NCBI GenBank assembly: GCA_017848125.1
Contig: JAGAJY010000050.1
Coordinates: forward strand, 1-51,384
Source: Oscillospiraceae bacterium
GTDB taxonomy: Bacteria; Bacillota; Clostridia; Oscillospirales; Ruminococcaceae
Reading direction: 5' to 3'
DNA length: 51,384 nucleotides
Each line of letters opens with the position of its first letter. Position 1 is the first letter of the stretch. Below are positions 16,599 to 25,287 of this stretch, piece by piece. The notes beneath the pieces are model-generated. The model was not told the origin of the DNA and ran no database searches. It saw only the letters and a program-made list of their open reading frames with translations. The position numbers were made by a program, and so were the translations under genes.

Positions 16599-17144
16599 AT
16601 GATGGATCACAGATTGCTGTTAAATATTGTCAGACACCTTAAAACAGTATGCACTCACCGCTATTTTGTTATGAAACACTGCTTCAAGGCAGGTCTTTAC
16701 TGGCAGGGACTTACTCACGACCTGTCCAAATTCAGCCCCACTGAATTTATCATCAGCTGCAAAATGTATCAGGGTACACGCAGTCCCAACGAGGCTGAAC
16801 GTGAAAAAAAAGGCTACAGTACCGCTTGGATGCACCACAAGGGCAGAAACAAGCACCACTTTGAATACTGGACTGACTACAACCACATTTCAAGAAAGAT
16901 GGAGGGGGTCAAAATGCCCCTTATCTATGTTGCGGAAATGTTCTGCGACAGAGTTGCCGCAAGCAAGGTTTATATGGGCAAAAGCTACACCGATTCCGCT
17001 CCTCTGGAATATTTTCACAGAGGCGAGGCGGTGAGACTTATCCACCCCGACACTTCAAAGCTTCTTGAAATGCTTCTCACTATGCTTTCCGAGCAGGGCG
17101 AGGAATACACCTTTGCTTATATCCGAAGAATTATTCACAAATAA
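16599..17144 (+). CDS. DUF5662 family protein
   Basis: 181 residues from the ATG at 16599, preceded by GAAGGAAGG; an in-frame ATG at 16566 lies close to the transcription start and is less likely. It is a soluble, His-rich protein with family blocks HLKTVCTHRYFVMKHCF, LTHDLSKFSPTEF and WMHHKGRNKHHFEYW. The conserved His and Asp residues suggest an HD-like or other metal-dependent hydrolase, but no activity is established for the family. It is a single-gene unit with a perfect promoter and its own terminator. Confidence 0.8.
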   Translation: MMDHRLLLNIVRHLKTVCTHRYFVMKHCFKAGLYWQGLTHDLSKFSPTEFIISCKMYQGTRSPNEAEREKKGYSTAWMHHKGRNKHHFEYWTDYNHISRKMEGVKMPLIYVAEMFCDRVAASKVYMGKSYTDSAPLEYFHRGEAVRLIHPDTSKLLEMLLTMLSEQGEEYTFAYIRRIIHK

Positions 17145-17152
17145 TTGTACTG

Positions 17153-17178
17153 CTGCTGTCCTTTGAGACAGCAGTTTT
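17153..17178 (+). terminator. Terminator of the DUF5662 gene
   Basis: An 8-bp stem (CTGCTGTC/GACAGCAG, 17153-17160 with 17167-17174), 6-nt loop, then TTTTGTT. Confidence 0.8.
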
Positions 17179-17233
17179 GTTATATAGAACAAATATTCTA
17201 ATTCACAAAACAAACATTTGTTGCAATTGCCAA

Positions 17234-17262
17234 TTGACAAATTCGCACATTTGTGTTACAAT
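17234..17262 (+). promoter_or_regulatory. Promoter of the SLH-domain protein gene
   Basis: TTGACA (17234-17239), 17-bp spacer, TACAAT (17257-17262). The start codon is at 17413, so the message has a leader of about 145 nt. It is AT-rich and I saw no clear structure in it. Confidence 0.7.
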
Positions 17263-17412
17263 TATATCATTACAATTGATTTGTTACATATGTAAATTTA
17301 CTCAGGATATTTTTGTTAAATGATACAAAAATAATCTGTAACTGTTATTTTTTTCCTTACAGGATTGTTTATAGATTATAGCACACAAATTAAACCGAAA
17401 GGACAGACGATA

Positions 17413-19569
17413 ATGAAAAAAAGTATTGCCGCAATTATTGCTATCACACTTACATTCAGCACTATGCAGGCTCTCCCCTGTTCTGTTTATGCTGTGACCG
17501 AGACATCTCAGTCATCGGCAGCCGAAGAACAGAAAAGTGAGCTTACACAGGAGGAACAGATGAAAAAAGCACTTACAGCAGTCAAATCAAAAATCACTAT
17601 TCCCGAAAGCTACAGCGATTTTTCATACAGCACAGACAACCGCAACAATCTTTCGTCCTACAGCTTTACATGGACAAATCCTGCAGACAACCGCTCATAC
17701 AGCGCAAGAGTTACGGGTGATATGATCACTTCCTACAGTCACCCCGACCGATACAAATACACAAACAAGCCCTCGGTTTCTTCTCAGAAATCCTCTTATT
17801 TTGTAAACAAGGCTATGAGCTGGGTTTACAAGGTCAATCCGTCTATGAAAGGCTTTCTGAAAAAATCCGATGTGAATATAAATCTTTTCTCTGATTCTGT
17901 CAGCGTTCAGTTTGAAAGAACTTACAGCGGAATCAAGGTAAACAATAACCGTGTGAATGTAAGCCTTGACAAGAAAACGGGAGAGGTTCTTTCATATAAC
18001 TGCTCATGGTGGCAGGGCGCTGAATTTGCCGAGTCTGCTGAGGTGCTTTCTCAGGATGAGATAAAGGAAATTTACTGCGGTGAGGTTTCTATCAAGCCTT
18101 ATTACCGAATTTACAAGGATACCGAAACAGGCAAGAAAAAGACAAGCATTGTTTACACTCCACAGAACAGCTTTATTTACAATGCTCTGAGCGGTGAACA
18201 CTCCACTCGTGAAGCCGATTACGAAAAGTATATGGATACTGACAGCTATGACAACGGAATTGCACTTGATACTGTTGTTGAGACAGAGGAGGCTGTTGCT
18301 GAGGAGGATATGGCAGAGGGCGGTGTATCCTTCACCGAGCAGGAGCTTGCAGCGGCTGAGGAGCTTGCTTCTATGCTTACCTCTGCGCAGTTTAAGGAAA
18401 TTGTTCTGAAGGACAAATATATGGGCGTTACTGAAAAGTATATGATGAGCAATTTCTCTATCAGAAAGAATGAAAACGCAAAGTGCGGATATGCTATTTC
18501 ATGCGATATGAGGATAAATAACAAAAACGAAAGCAGAAATGTTGATATTACTGCGGACGCAAAATCAGGCAGAATTATGAGCTTCTACAGCTATGACAGC
18601 AGTTCAAAGGAAATATCTGTCAAGAAGGCAAATTCTATTGCCGATGAAGCTCTGAAATACTATTTCGGTGATATTTCGGGAGAATACAGGGCAGATTCGG
18701 AGAATACAGCACCGCTGAAAAGCAAAGGCAAATACAAGGAAACAAGCCGTGAATTTGTTTATAACAGATATGCAAACAACATTCAGGTTTCGCAAAACTA
18801 CATTATCATAACTGTGACAGGCTCGGGAAAGGTCAGCTCTGTAAGAAGCTGTCACGACAGGAATGTTGATTTCGGTGACGGGCTTGTTATCAGCAAGGAA
18901 ACTGCTCTGGAGCTTCTCTGCAAGCAGCAGGATATGACTCTGGGCTACAACGGATTCCTTGACCTTACATCAAATCCACACACATATCTTGAATACACAA
19001 TGCCCGACTGGACTTTAAATGCTGTGAACGGCAAGCTCTGTGACTATTACGGCAAGGAAACTGTTTCAGCCGCAAAAACCTCCGACAGCTGTCCTTATAC
19101 GGATATAGCGGATTCTCCTTATAAAAAGGAAATTGAGGCTTTGTATGAGCATAATGTGAGAATTTTTGACGGAAATAAGTTTAATCCCGATGAAAAGATC
19201 ACACGAAATGAAATGAACAAGCTTCTGGATATTTTAACAGGCTACGGCTATGAACCTATGCCGTTAAATGATAATGCGGCAGGCAATACCGCTTCCAAGG
19301 ACGGCGGTTATCTTACAAGAATGGAGCTTGCAAAGGAATTTACAAGGGCTGCGGGAATTGAGAATGTTGCAAAATACTCCTCTATTTTCAAATCCCCGTT
19401 TACTGACGTAAAGGACAATGACAAGAATATCGGCTATGCGGCTTTAGCATACGGTATGGGCGCTGTTGACGGCGGAAAGGACGGAAAATTCTATCCCAAT
19501 GCTTATGTTACAAGGGAATATGCTTATCACTGCGCTTATGGATTTATTGTAAATTCTTCGGGTGAATGA
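17413..19569 (+). CDS. Secreted YcdB/PepSY-like protein with C-terminal SLH domains
   Basis: 718 residues from the ATG at 17413 (AAAGGA 10 nt upstream; an ATG 16 codons earlier would spoil the signal peptide). A signal peptide spans residues 1-30 (basic MKKS, hydrophobic core, cleavage near VYA). Two similar beta-rich modules follow (about 50-270 and 330-560), each with PepSY/YcdB-like features such as VNVSLDKKTGEVLSYNCSWW and VDITADAKSGRIMSFYSYD, split by an acidic linker (EEAVAEEDMAEG). The C-terminus has two SLH motifs (PYTDIADSPYKKEIEALYEH near 570; SPFTDVKDNDKNIGYAALAY near 660), which bind wall polymers. It is probably a surface or sporulation-related protein. A single-gene unit. Confidence 0.82.
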   Translation: MKKSIAAIIAITLTFSTMQALPCSVYAVTETSQSSAAEEQKSELTQEEQMKKALTAVKSKITIPESYSDFSYSTDNRNNLSSYSFTWTNPADNRSYSARVTGDMITSYSHPDRYKYTNKPSVSSQKSSYFVNKAMSWVYKVNPSMKGFLKKSDVNINLFSDSVSVQFERTYSGIKVNNNRVNVSLDKKTGEVLSYNCSWWQGAEFAESAEVLSQDEIKEIYCGEVSIKPYYRIYKDTETGKKKTSIVYTPQNSFIYNALSGEHSTREADYEKYMDTDSYDNGIALDTVVETEEAVAEEDMAEGGVSFTEQELAAAEELASMLTSAQFKEIVLKDKYMGVTEKYMMSNFSIRKNENAKCGYAISCDMRINNKNESRNVDITADAKSGRIMSFYSYDSSSKEISVKKANSIADEALKYYFGDISGEYRADSENTAPLKSKGKYKETSREFVYNRYANNIQVSQNYIIITVTGSGKVSSVRSCHDRNVDFGDGLVISKETALELLCKQQDMTLGYNGFLDLTSNPHTYLEYTMPDWTLNAVNGKLCDYYGKETVSAAKTSDSCPYTDIADSPYKKEIEALYEHNVRIFDGNKFNPDEKITRNEMNKLLDILTGYGYEPMPLNDNAAGNTASKDGGYLTRMELAKEFTRAAGIENVAKYSSIFKSPFTDVKDNDKNIGYAALAYGMGAVDGGKDGKFYPNAYVTREYAYHCAYGFIVNSSGE

Positions 19570-19582
19570 TTTAGACGAAAAT

Positions 19583-19615
19583 CGGCTCACATTACGTTTG
19601 ATGTAATGTGAGCCG
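19583..19615. terminator. Terminator between convergent SLH and solute-binding genes
   Basis: A perfect 13-bp stem (19583-19595 with 19603-19615) and a 7-nt loop. The better T tract is on the minus strand (ATTTTCG), so it serves at least the solute-binding gene and probably both. Confidence 0.85.
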
Positions 19616-19627
19616 AAGTATTCTTCG

Positions 19628-21226
19628 TCAGTCCTTTTTGGCATATTTAAAAAGCATTGTTTCGGTGTATGGGTCGTAATAAATATCACGGGTATCTTTA
19701 AGTGTAAGCAGATATTTTTTTTCAAAGGAAAGGGGCAGAACATATGCGTTGTCGATCAGATAATTCTCTGCCTTGCTTACCATATCCTTTTTTGTGTTAA
19801 GGTCGGGACATTGCCTGATTTGGGAAAGCATAGCTTCAAACTCAGAATCCTCATATCCGCTTCGTTCATATACCGCTTCAAGAAAGGCTTCGGAAAGGTT
19901 TACACCACAGTCAACGGTATCAATGCTTAAAATATGCTCCTCTGCCGACAATGCCTTGCGGTAATCCGATTCATTCATAAACACTGCCTGACAATAGAGG
20001 TCAAGCTCCTTTTGAAAATCGGCTGTAATCGCATAGGAAAGCGGCTGAGAATTAAGCTCGTCGGACACAAGCAGTGTACTGCTGTTAAAATCAATCGACG
20101 GATATTCAGCGAGCATATTTTTCCAAAGACTCTTACTGCCCGAAAATGTTCTTTCAGTCAACGGAAAAAGCTCTCGGAAGCTTTTGTTTGAAACGGTTAT
20201 TGACGGCGGAATAATATTGTCCGAATAGACCGAATCCTCGGAAAGAGCTTCTTTCAGAGTTTCTCTGCCGATTGAGGAATAAAGGGCTTTACGGACATTC
20301 TTATCCGAAAAAGGCTCAAAATCCGCTGACAGAAACAGACAGCTGCTTTCGTTTACATATTCCTTTATTTCATAGTCTTTGGCGGTTTCTTTGTCATAAT
20401 GTGCAAAAGAATCGGAAATGTATGCATCAGTCTTGAAATTTGACTTTTTCTCCTGTGCCTGTCTATCTGAGGTTATTTCGAGATTTATCAGGCTGGGATA
20501 TGTTTTATAGCCCTCTGTCGAATTGCAGTTTATCCTTTCAAGGGTAATGTGGTTGTCATTCCAATATGGGTCATAGTTCCAGTCGCTGAGATAAAATGCT
20601 CCGCAGGAATAGCAGTCTGCCGCCGAAAGACCGTAACGCCCCTGTGTGGAGAGAAAAAGCTCCTTATTGCAGGGAGCGGATGCGGTATGTGACAGCAGCT
20701 TAAGAAAATCACAGTCGGGGCTTTCAAGCTCTATTACAAGCGTTTTTTCATCTGCTGCCTTTACACCAAGCTCTGATATAGATTTCACTTTTCCGTATAC
20801 CGCACGACTGTTTTTTATTGCTGAAAACAGCTCGGTATAAGGCGAATGGGTATCGGGGTCAAAAATCCTCTGAAATGCATATTCATAGTCGTATGCGGTA
20901 AGAGGGACTCCGTTTCTGCCGTCATAGCCGAACCAGCACAGCCCGTCACGGAGCTTGAATGTATAGACAAGTCCGTCAGAAGATACGCTGTAGCTTTCGG
21001 CTGAGCCGTTTATGAGCCGTCCGTCGCCGTCTGTATCCATAAGAAGGGCATATGTGTTTCGGATAACTGTCATAGACTGACTGTCCATTGCCATCTGAGG
21101 GTCAAGATTTTCGGGATTTCGGGAAATTACTGCATAAAATTCACCGTCTGCACCCTCGTCCTTGTCTGAGCAGGCGCAGAAAAACAGCATTGCAAGTGCT
21201 GAAATAAGATAAACCGCTCTTGACAT
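19628..21226 (-). CDS. Family 5 solute-binding lipoprotein (oligopeptide-type)
   Basis: 532 residues. The signal ends in a lipobox (LFFCACSD), giving a lipid-anchored protein. Family 5 marks are the N-terminal NPENLDPQMA, then SYSVSSDGLVYTFKLRDGL (about 80-98) and YDYEYAFQRIFDP. Length fits OppA/DppA-type binding proteins. No permease or ATPase gene is nearby, so it must use a distant ABC transporter or act as a receptor. It follows nrdG by 20 nt on the same strand and may be co-transcribed with the reductase operon. The ligand is unknown, perhaps a peptide. Confidence 0.9.
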   Translation of the reverse strand: MSRAVYLISALAMLFFCACSDKDEGADGEFYAVISRNPENLDPQMAMDSQSMTVIRNTYALLMDTDGDGRLINGSAESYSVSSDGLVYTFKLRDGLCWFGYDGRNGVPLTAYDYEYAFQRIFDPDTHSPYTELFSAIKNSRAVYGKVKSISELGVKAADEKTLVIELESPDCDFLKLLSHTASAPCNKELFLSTQGRYGLSAADCYSCGAFYLSDWNYDPYWNDNHITLERINCNSTEGYKTYPSLINLEITSDRQAQEKKSNFKTDAYISDSFAHYDKETAKDYEIKEYVNESSCLFLSADFEPFSDKNVRKALYSSIGRETLKEALSEDSVYSDNIIPPSITVSNKSFRELFPLTERTFSGSKSLWKNMLAEYPSIDFNSSTLLVSDELNSQPLSYAITADFQKELDLYCQAVFMNESDYRKALSAEEHILSIDTVDCGVNLSEAFLEAVYERSGYEDSEFEAMLSQIRQCPDLNTKKDMVSKAENYLIDNAYVLPLSFEKKYLLTLKDTRDIYYDPYTETMLFKYAKKD

Positions 21227-21246
21227 AATGCTGTCTCCTTTATTTT

Positions 21247-21741
21247 TTATATATCAGCCGTTACGGCTTTGTTTTCCGCAAGGGAACGCTTAACGTCTAT
21301 TATCCGCTGATTGGCGCTTCCTCTGAATCTGATGTCGGGACTGCTCTGCGATTCAATATAAGGTCCGTCAACAAGAAGATCGGTAACGCTCAGAAGCTTC
21401 ATATAGCCGTTTTCTTCCGTCGCCCCTGACATCAGCTGCTCATAGGTATAGCCCGTATAAGTTATTATATTATATCCCTTTTCTCTGATACGCTTTCCTA
21501 TCTCGGCAAGAGCAGCCGCCTGACAGAAGGGCTCTCCCCCGCTGAATGTAACTCCGTCAAGAAGCGGATTTGATGAAATCAGCTCCATTATTTCATCGGC
21601 AGTTACGGGCGTTCCGCAGTTAAAATCGTGAGTCTGGGGATTGTGACAGCCCTTGCATCTGTGAGGACAGCCCTGCACAAATACAGTCAGACGAATCCCC
21701 GGACCATCTACTATAGAATCGTTTTTCAGACCTGCTGTCAT
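21247..21741 (-). CDS. nrdG: Anaerobic ribonucleotide reductase activating protein
   Basis: 164 residues from ATG 21741 (MTAGLKNDSIVDGPGIR), 13 nt after the nrdD stop; the in-frame extension upstream would overlap nrdD and has no family resemblance. It is a radical SAM enzyme: the cluster motif CPHRCKGC (C-x3-C-x2-C, about residues 27-34), then GVTFSGGEPFCQ binding SAM. NrdG makes the glycyl radical on NrdD. The ribosome binding site is weak, so coupling to nrdD is likely. The partner NrdD looks C-terminally shortened. Confidence 0.93.
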   Translation of the reverse strand: MTAGLKNDSIVDGPGIRLTVFVQGCPHRCKGCHNPQTHDFNCGTPVTADEIMELISSNPLLDGVTFSGGEPFCQAAALAEIGKRIREKGYNIITYTGYTYEQLMSGATEENGYMKLLSVTDLLVDGPYIESQSSPDIRFRGSANQRIIDVKRSLAENKAVTADI

Positions 21742-21754
21742 TATTATGACTTCA

Positions 21755-24004
21755 TTATTTTGCTCCAATTCGCCTGATCCTTTCGTGAACATAATAATGT
21801 TCTTCCTCACGTCTGCCGCATCTGGGGCAGACATCGCCTATTATTCCCGTGTAACCGCATACAGGGTCACGGTCAACAGGGTGATTTATAGAGCCGTAGC
21901 CGATTCCCGATTCCTTCATACATCTGACTATCTTTTCAAATGCATCAAGATTGTTGAGCGGGTCTCCGTCAAGCTCTACATAGCTTATATGACCTGCGTT
22001 GGTAAGCTCATGGTAAGGAGCTTCGATCTTTATTTTCTCAAATGCACTGAGCTTGTGGTTAACGGGAACGTGGAAGGAATTTGTATAATAGTCCTTATCG
22101 GTCACGTCCTTTATTATGCCGAATTTCTTTCTGTCAATACGGACAAATCTGCCCGAAAGCCCCTCGGCAGGCGTTGCCAGGAGAGAGAAATTCATTCCCG
22201 TGCGAATAGTTTCCTCGTCCATACGCTTTCTCATTCGGGTGATTATTTCCATACCGAGAGAACGTGCTTCCTCGGATTCGCCGTGATGGCTTCCGATAAG
22301 AGCAGTCAGGCACTCTGCAAGACCAATAAAGCCCATTGACAGAGTTCCGTGCTTTAAAACCTCGCCCACAGTATCATCGGGGCTTAATTTATCGGAATCT
22401 ATCCACACACCCTGACCCATCAGAAAAGGAAAGTTTCTTACGGTTTTCTGCGCCTGAATACGGTATCTGTGCATAAGCTGCTCGCAGACCATATCCATCA
22501 CTTCTTCAAGGCTGTCGAAAAATGCGCCCACATTTCCGTTTGCTTTTATGGCAAGACGGGGCAGATTTACAGATGTAAAGCTGAGATTTCCTCTGCCTGT
22601 AACAATTTCACGGGAAGGGTCATAGCTGTTTCCAATTACTCTTGTACGGCAGCCCATTGTGGCGATCTCCGTGTTATAATCCCCTGCCTTATAATATTTC
22701 AGATTGAAGGGAGCGTCGATAAAAGAGAAATTCGGGAAAAGTCTTTTTGCAGAAACACGGCAGGCAAGCTTGAACAGGTCATAGTTTTTATCTTCCTGAT
22801 TATAGTTTATGCCTTCCTTTATCTTAAAAATGTGTATGGGGAATATGGGAGTTTCGCCGTCGCCGATACCTGCTTCGTTTGCAAGCAGGATATTCTTTAT
22901 TACCATTCTGCCCTCGGCTGATGTGTCAGTACCGTAGTTTATGGACGAGAACGGCAGCTGCGCTCCCGCACGGCTGTTCATTGCATTAAGATTATGGATA
23001 AATGCTTCCATAGCGCTGTAAACAGCCTTGTCAGTATCCTCCTCAGCAGATTTTACGCAGGCTTTCTGAATACGCTCTGCGGTTTCTCTGTCGGTATATT
23101 CAAAAAGCTTTTCAAGCTCTGCTTCCTTATATCCGTTATTATTATCAAGCACGGGATAAATATTTTTCTCTGAAAATATTTCCGAGGAAATTTTTTCGGC
23201 AACTTTATGTCCGTTTTCAATACCGCAGAGAAGCTCCAGACAGCGAGCCATATTATCATTATACTTTTTTCTGTAGGTCTTGGCAGTTCCCTGAGCCATT
23301 GCATAATCAAAATTTGGAACGCTCTGACCTCCGTGCATCTCATTCTGATTCGCTTCAATAGCTATGCAGGCAAGAGCGGCGTATGATGATATATCCTGTG
23401 GCTCTCTGAAATGCCCCTGAGCCGAGGAAAAGCCGTTTCTGAAAAGCTTGATAAGGTCTATCTGACAGCAGGTTGCGGTGAGGGTATAGTAATCCATATC
23501 GTGAATATGAATATCGCCCTCATCATGAGCCTTGGATATCCTCGGGTCAATAACGTACATTCCGAAGAACTGCTTTGCGCCCTCCGAGCCGTACTTGAAC
23601 ATAATACCCATAGCTGTATCGCCGTTGATATTGGCATTCTCACGCTTTATGTCGCTGTCCCTTGCGGACTTGAAGGTGAGATTTTCGTATATTTTCATCA
23701 GACGGGTATTCATTTCCCTTGAACGTGTGCGGTCGGAACGGTAAAGAATATATGCCTTTGCCGTTTTTGCGTGACCCTCCTCAACAAGAACCTTTTCCAC
23801 AAGGTCCTGTATCTGCTCAACAGTGGGAGTGCTCATATTTCCGTACTTTTCCTCGCAAAGTCCGCAAACCTTTACCGCCAGCTCCATTGAAGCATTATAA
23901 TCAGTTCCGCCAACAGCTTCCGCCGCTTTATAAATCGCCTTTGCGATTTTTTCTATATTAAACGGGTCTTTTCTTCCGTCTCTCTTAACAATATGAGTAA
24001 TCAT
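21755..24004 (-). CDS. nrdD: Anaerobic ribonucleoside-triphosphate reductase (apparently truncated C-terminus)
   Basis: 749 residues. An N-terminal ATP-cone (ITHIVKRDGRKDPFN, residues 1-90) is followed by the ten-stranded barrel of class III reductases, with ATMGCRTRVIGN and GRGNLSFTSVNLPRLAI typical of Firmicute NrdD. Near the end is a Zn-type site, DPVCGYTGIIGDVCPRCGR. It then reads HERIRRIGAK and stops. Family members continue after RRI with the radical loop (TGYL or CGYL type) plus about 20-25 residues. No downstream frame restores this, so the radical glycine seems missing. It could be a real deletion, a variant or an assembly fault. Confidence 0.9.
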   Translation of the reverse strand: MITHIVKRDGRKDPFNIEKIAKAIYKAAEAVGGTDYNASMELAVKVCGLCEEKYGNMSTPTVEQIQDLVEKVLVEEGHAKTAKAYILYRSDRTRSREMNTRLMKIYENLTFKSARDSDIKRENANINGDTAMGIMFKYGSEGAKQFFGMYVIDPRISKAHDEGDIHIHDMDYYTLTATCCQIDLIKLFRNGFSSAQGHFREPQDISSYAALACIAIEANQNEMHGGQSVPNFDYAMAQGTAKTYRKKYNDNMARCLELLCGIENGHKVAEKISSEIFSEKNIYPVLDNNNGYKEAELEKLFEYTDRETAERIQKACVKSAEEDTDKAVYSAMEAFIHNLNAMNSRAGAQLPFSSINYGTDTSAEGRMVIKNILLANEAGIGDGETPIFPIHIFKIKEGINYNQEDKNYDLFKLACRVSAKRLFPNFSFIDAPFNLKYYKAGDYNTEIATMGCRTRVIGNSYDPSREIVTGRGNLSFTSVNLPRLAIKANGNVGAFFDSLEEVMDMVCEQLMHRYRIQAQKTVRNFPFLMGQGVWIDSDKLSPDDTVGEVLKHGTLSMGFIGLAECLTALIGSHHGESEEARSLGMEIITRMRKRMDEETIRTGMNFSLLATPAEGLSGRFVRIDRKKFGIIKDVTDKDYYTNSFHVPVNHKLSAFEKIKIEAPYHELTNAGHISYVELDGDPLNNLDAFEKIVRCMKESGIGYGSINHPVDRDPVCGYTGIIGDVCPRCGRREEEHYYVHERIRRIGAK

Positions 24005-24064
24005 ATTTCAACCGTCTTTCTGAATAATCATGTTGATAGTATAAGCTATAACACACTAAATTAT

Positions 24065-24093
24065 AGTATATAACATTTTACACAGCTTGTCAA
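24065..24093 (-). promoter_or_regulatory. Promoter of nrdD-nrdG
   Basis: Minus strand: TTGACA (24088-24093), 17-bp spacer, TATACT (24065-24070), about 60 bp before the start. A second TATACTAT lies nearer the gene (around 24034-24041). Two such AT-rich boxes near an nrd promoter could be NrdR sites, but I cannot confirm this. Confidence 0.6.
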
Positions 24094-24158
24094 CTGCACC
24101 CTATTACAAAAAGAGACGACAATTTTGTTAATATTGCCGTCTTGACTTTTTGCATATT

Positions 24159-24596
24159 TTATGATTTGTTTTCTGCGGAAATATTATTTTTTCTGTATGC
24201 CATATAGCTTTCAAGGATAATTACCGCTGCAACCGCATCAACGACATTTTTACGCTTTTTCCCTCTTACATTTACCTCATTAAGATAATTATGAGCGGAA
24301 ACGGTTGTACAGCGCTCGTCCCACATAACCACTTCTGTACCCGTCATCTCACGAAGCCTGTCGCCGAACAGAGTGCATTTTTCCGCTCTTTCGCCTATGG
24401 TATTGTTCATATTCTTGGGAAAACCCACGACAATAAGCTCAGCCTGCTCATTTTTGGCAAGCTCTGCGGTTTTTTCAAGACAGCGCTCAAAGTTTTTTTC
24501 AAATATGACCGTAAGCGGAGAAGCCAGAAACTCACTCTTATCGCACACAGCTATCCCTGTTCTGCTGTCGCCGAAATCCACGCTCATTATTTTCAT
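24159..24596 (-). CDS. ruvX: Holliday-junction resolvase-like / pre-16S rRNA nuclease
   Basis: 145 residues from ATG 24596 (AAAGGAACAG upstream; upstream in-frame codons overlap the preceding gene and lack homology). RNase H-like YqgF fold: MSVDFGDSRTGIAV with the first catalytic Asp (residues 4-17), LIVVGFPKNMN mid-protein, WDERCTT with the second acidic residue, and KNVVDAVAAVIIL with the third. The family processes 16S rRNA 5' ends and/or resolves junctions. It lies 22 nt after the histidine phosphatase gene on the same strand. Confidence 0.92.
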   Translation of the reverse strand: MKIMSVDFGDSRTGIAVCDKSEFLASPLTVIFEKNFERCLEKTAELAKNEQAELIVVGFPKNMNNTIGERAEKCTLFGDRLREMTGTEVVMWDERCTTVSAHNYLNEVNVRGKKRKNVVDAVAAVIILESYMAYRKNNISAENKS

Positions 24597-24618
24597 AGTC
24601 TGCCTGTTCCTTTCAAAA

Positions 24619-25287
24619 TTATTCCTCCGACAGCTCGTCCTTACACCATTCGGAAACCGCAAGAGTTGACAATCCGTCTGTCAGATGTGAGCTGTCATTT
24701 TTGAATACAATGGACGGAACAAGGGTGTCGCTGTATTCTATAAGAGATACCGCCGTATTGTCCGACCAGCCGGGGTCTGTGTAGTTTTCCCATTCAATGC
24801 CGCCTGCATAAGTAAGATACGCTTTTATTGCCATTCCGTGAGAAACCACAGCAATGGTTTTTCCGTTGTTTTCTGCGGCAATGCGCTTCATTGCTGACGC
24901 CATACGGTCATAGACCTGCTTTGTGGATTCGCCGTTTGGTGCGGTAAAGTGATTTATTTCCTCTTTCCACAGCTTTATCTCACGAGGGAATTTTTCGGGA
25001 AATTCTGCCCACTTCACGCCTTCCCAGTCACCGCCGTTTATCTCGACGATATCGCTGTCGGTTACTATAGGCAGACCGTGATGCCTGTTGACTGCCTCAG
25101 CTGTTGCCATAGCTCTTTTAAGGGGGCTTGAATACAGCGCTTCGATTTCTATATCCTTGAATCTTTCGGCAAGACAGTCAAGCTGACGCAAGCCTTTTTC
25201 GCTTACCTCGGTATCTGTCCTGCCTTGAAAAAATTCCTTTACATTGCCCTCTGCCTCTGCATGACGGACAAGATATATCCTTACCAC
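24619..25287 (-). CDS. Histidine phosphatase (phosphoglycerate mutase-like) family protein
   Basis: 222 residues starting at GTG 25287, inside the pyrD stop region (7-nt overlap). The catalytic RHAE motif is at about residues 8-11 (LVRHAEAEGN), with the partner Arg in LYSSPLKRAMATA and the second His in VVSHGMAIKAY near 150. The fold is phosphoglycerate mutase-like; substrates range from sugar phosphates to alpha-ribazole phosphate and cannot be fixed here. Coupling to pyrD by overlap puts it in the pyr operon, perhaps as a nucleotide or sugar-phosphate phosphatase. Confidence 0.88.
   Translation of the reverse strand: MVRIYLVRHAEAEGNVKEFFQGRTDTEVSEKGLRQLDCLAERFKDIEIEALYSSPLKRAMATAEAVNRHHGLPIVTDSDIVEINGGDWEGVKWAEFPEKFPREIKLWKEEINHFTAPNGESTKQVYDRMASAMKRIAAENNGKTIAVVSHGMAIKAYLTYAGGIEWENYTDPGWSDNTAVSLIEYSDTLVPSIVFKNDSSHLTDGLSTLAVSEWCKDELSEE

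Noticed and set aside
17170..17412. Possible origin or repeat region in the AT-rich gap
   Set aside because: It has no repeated DnaA-like boxes or iterons; only a terminator, a promoter and a plain leader are visible.
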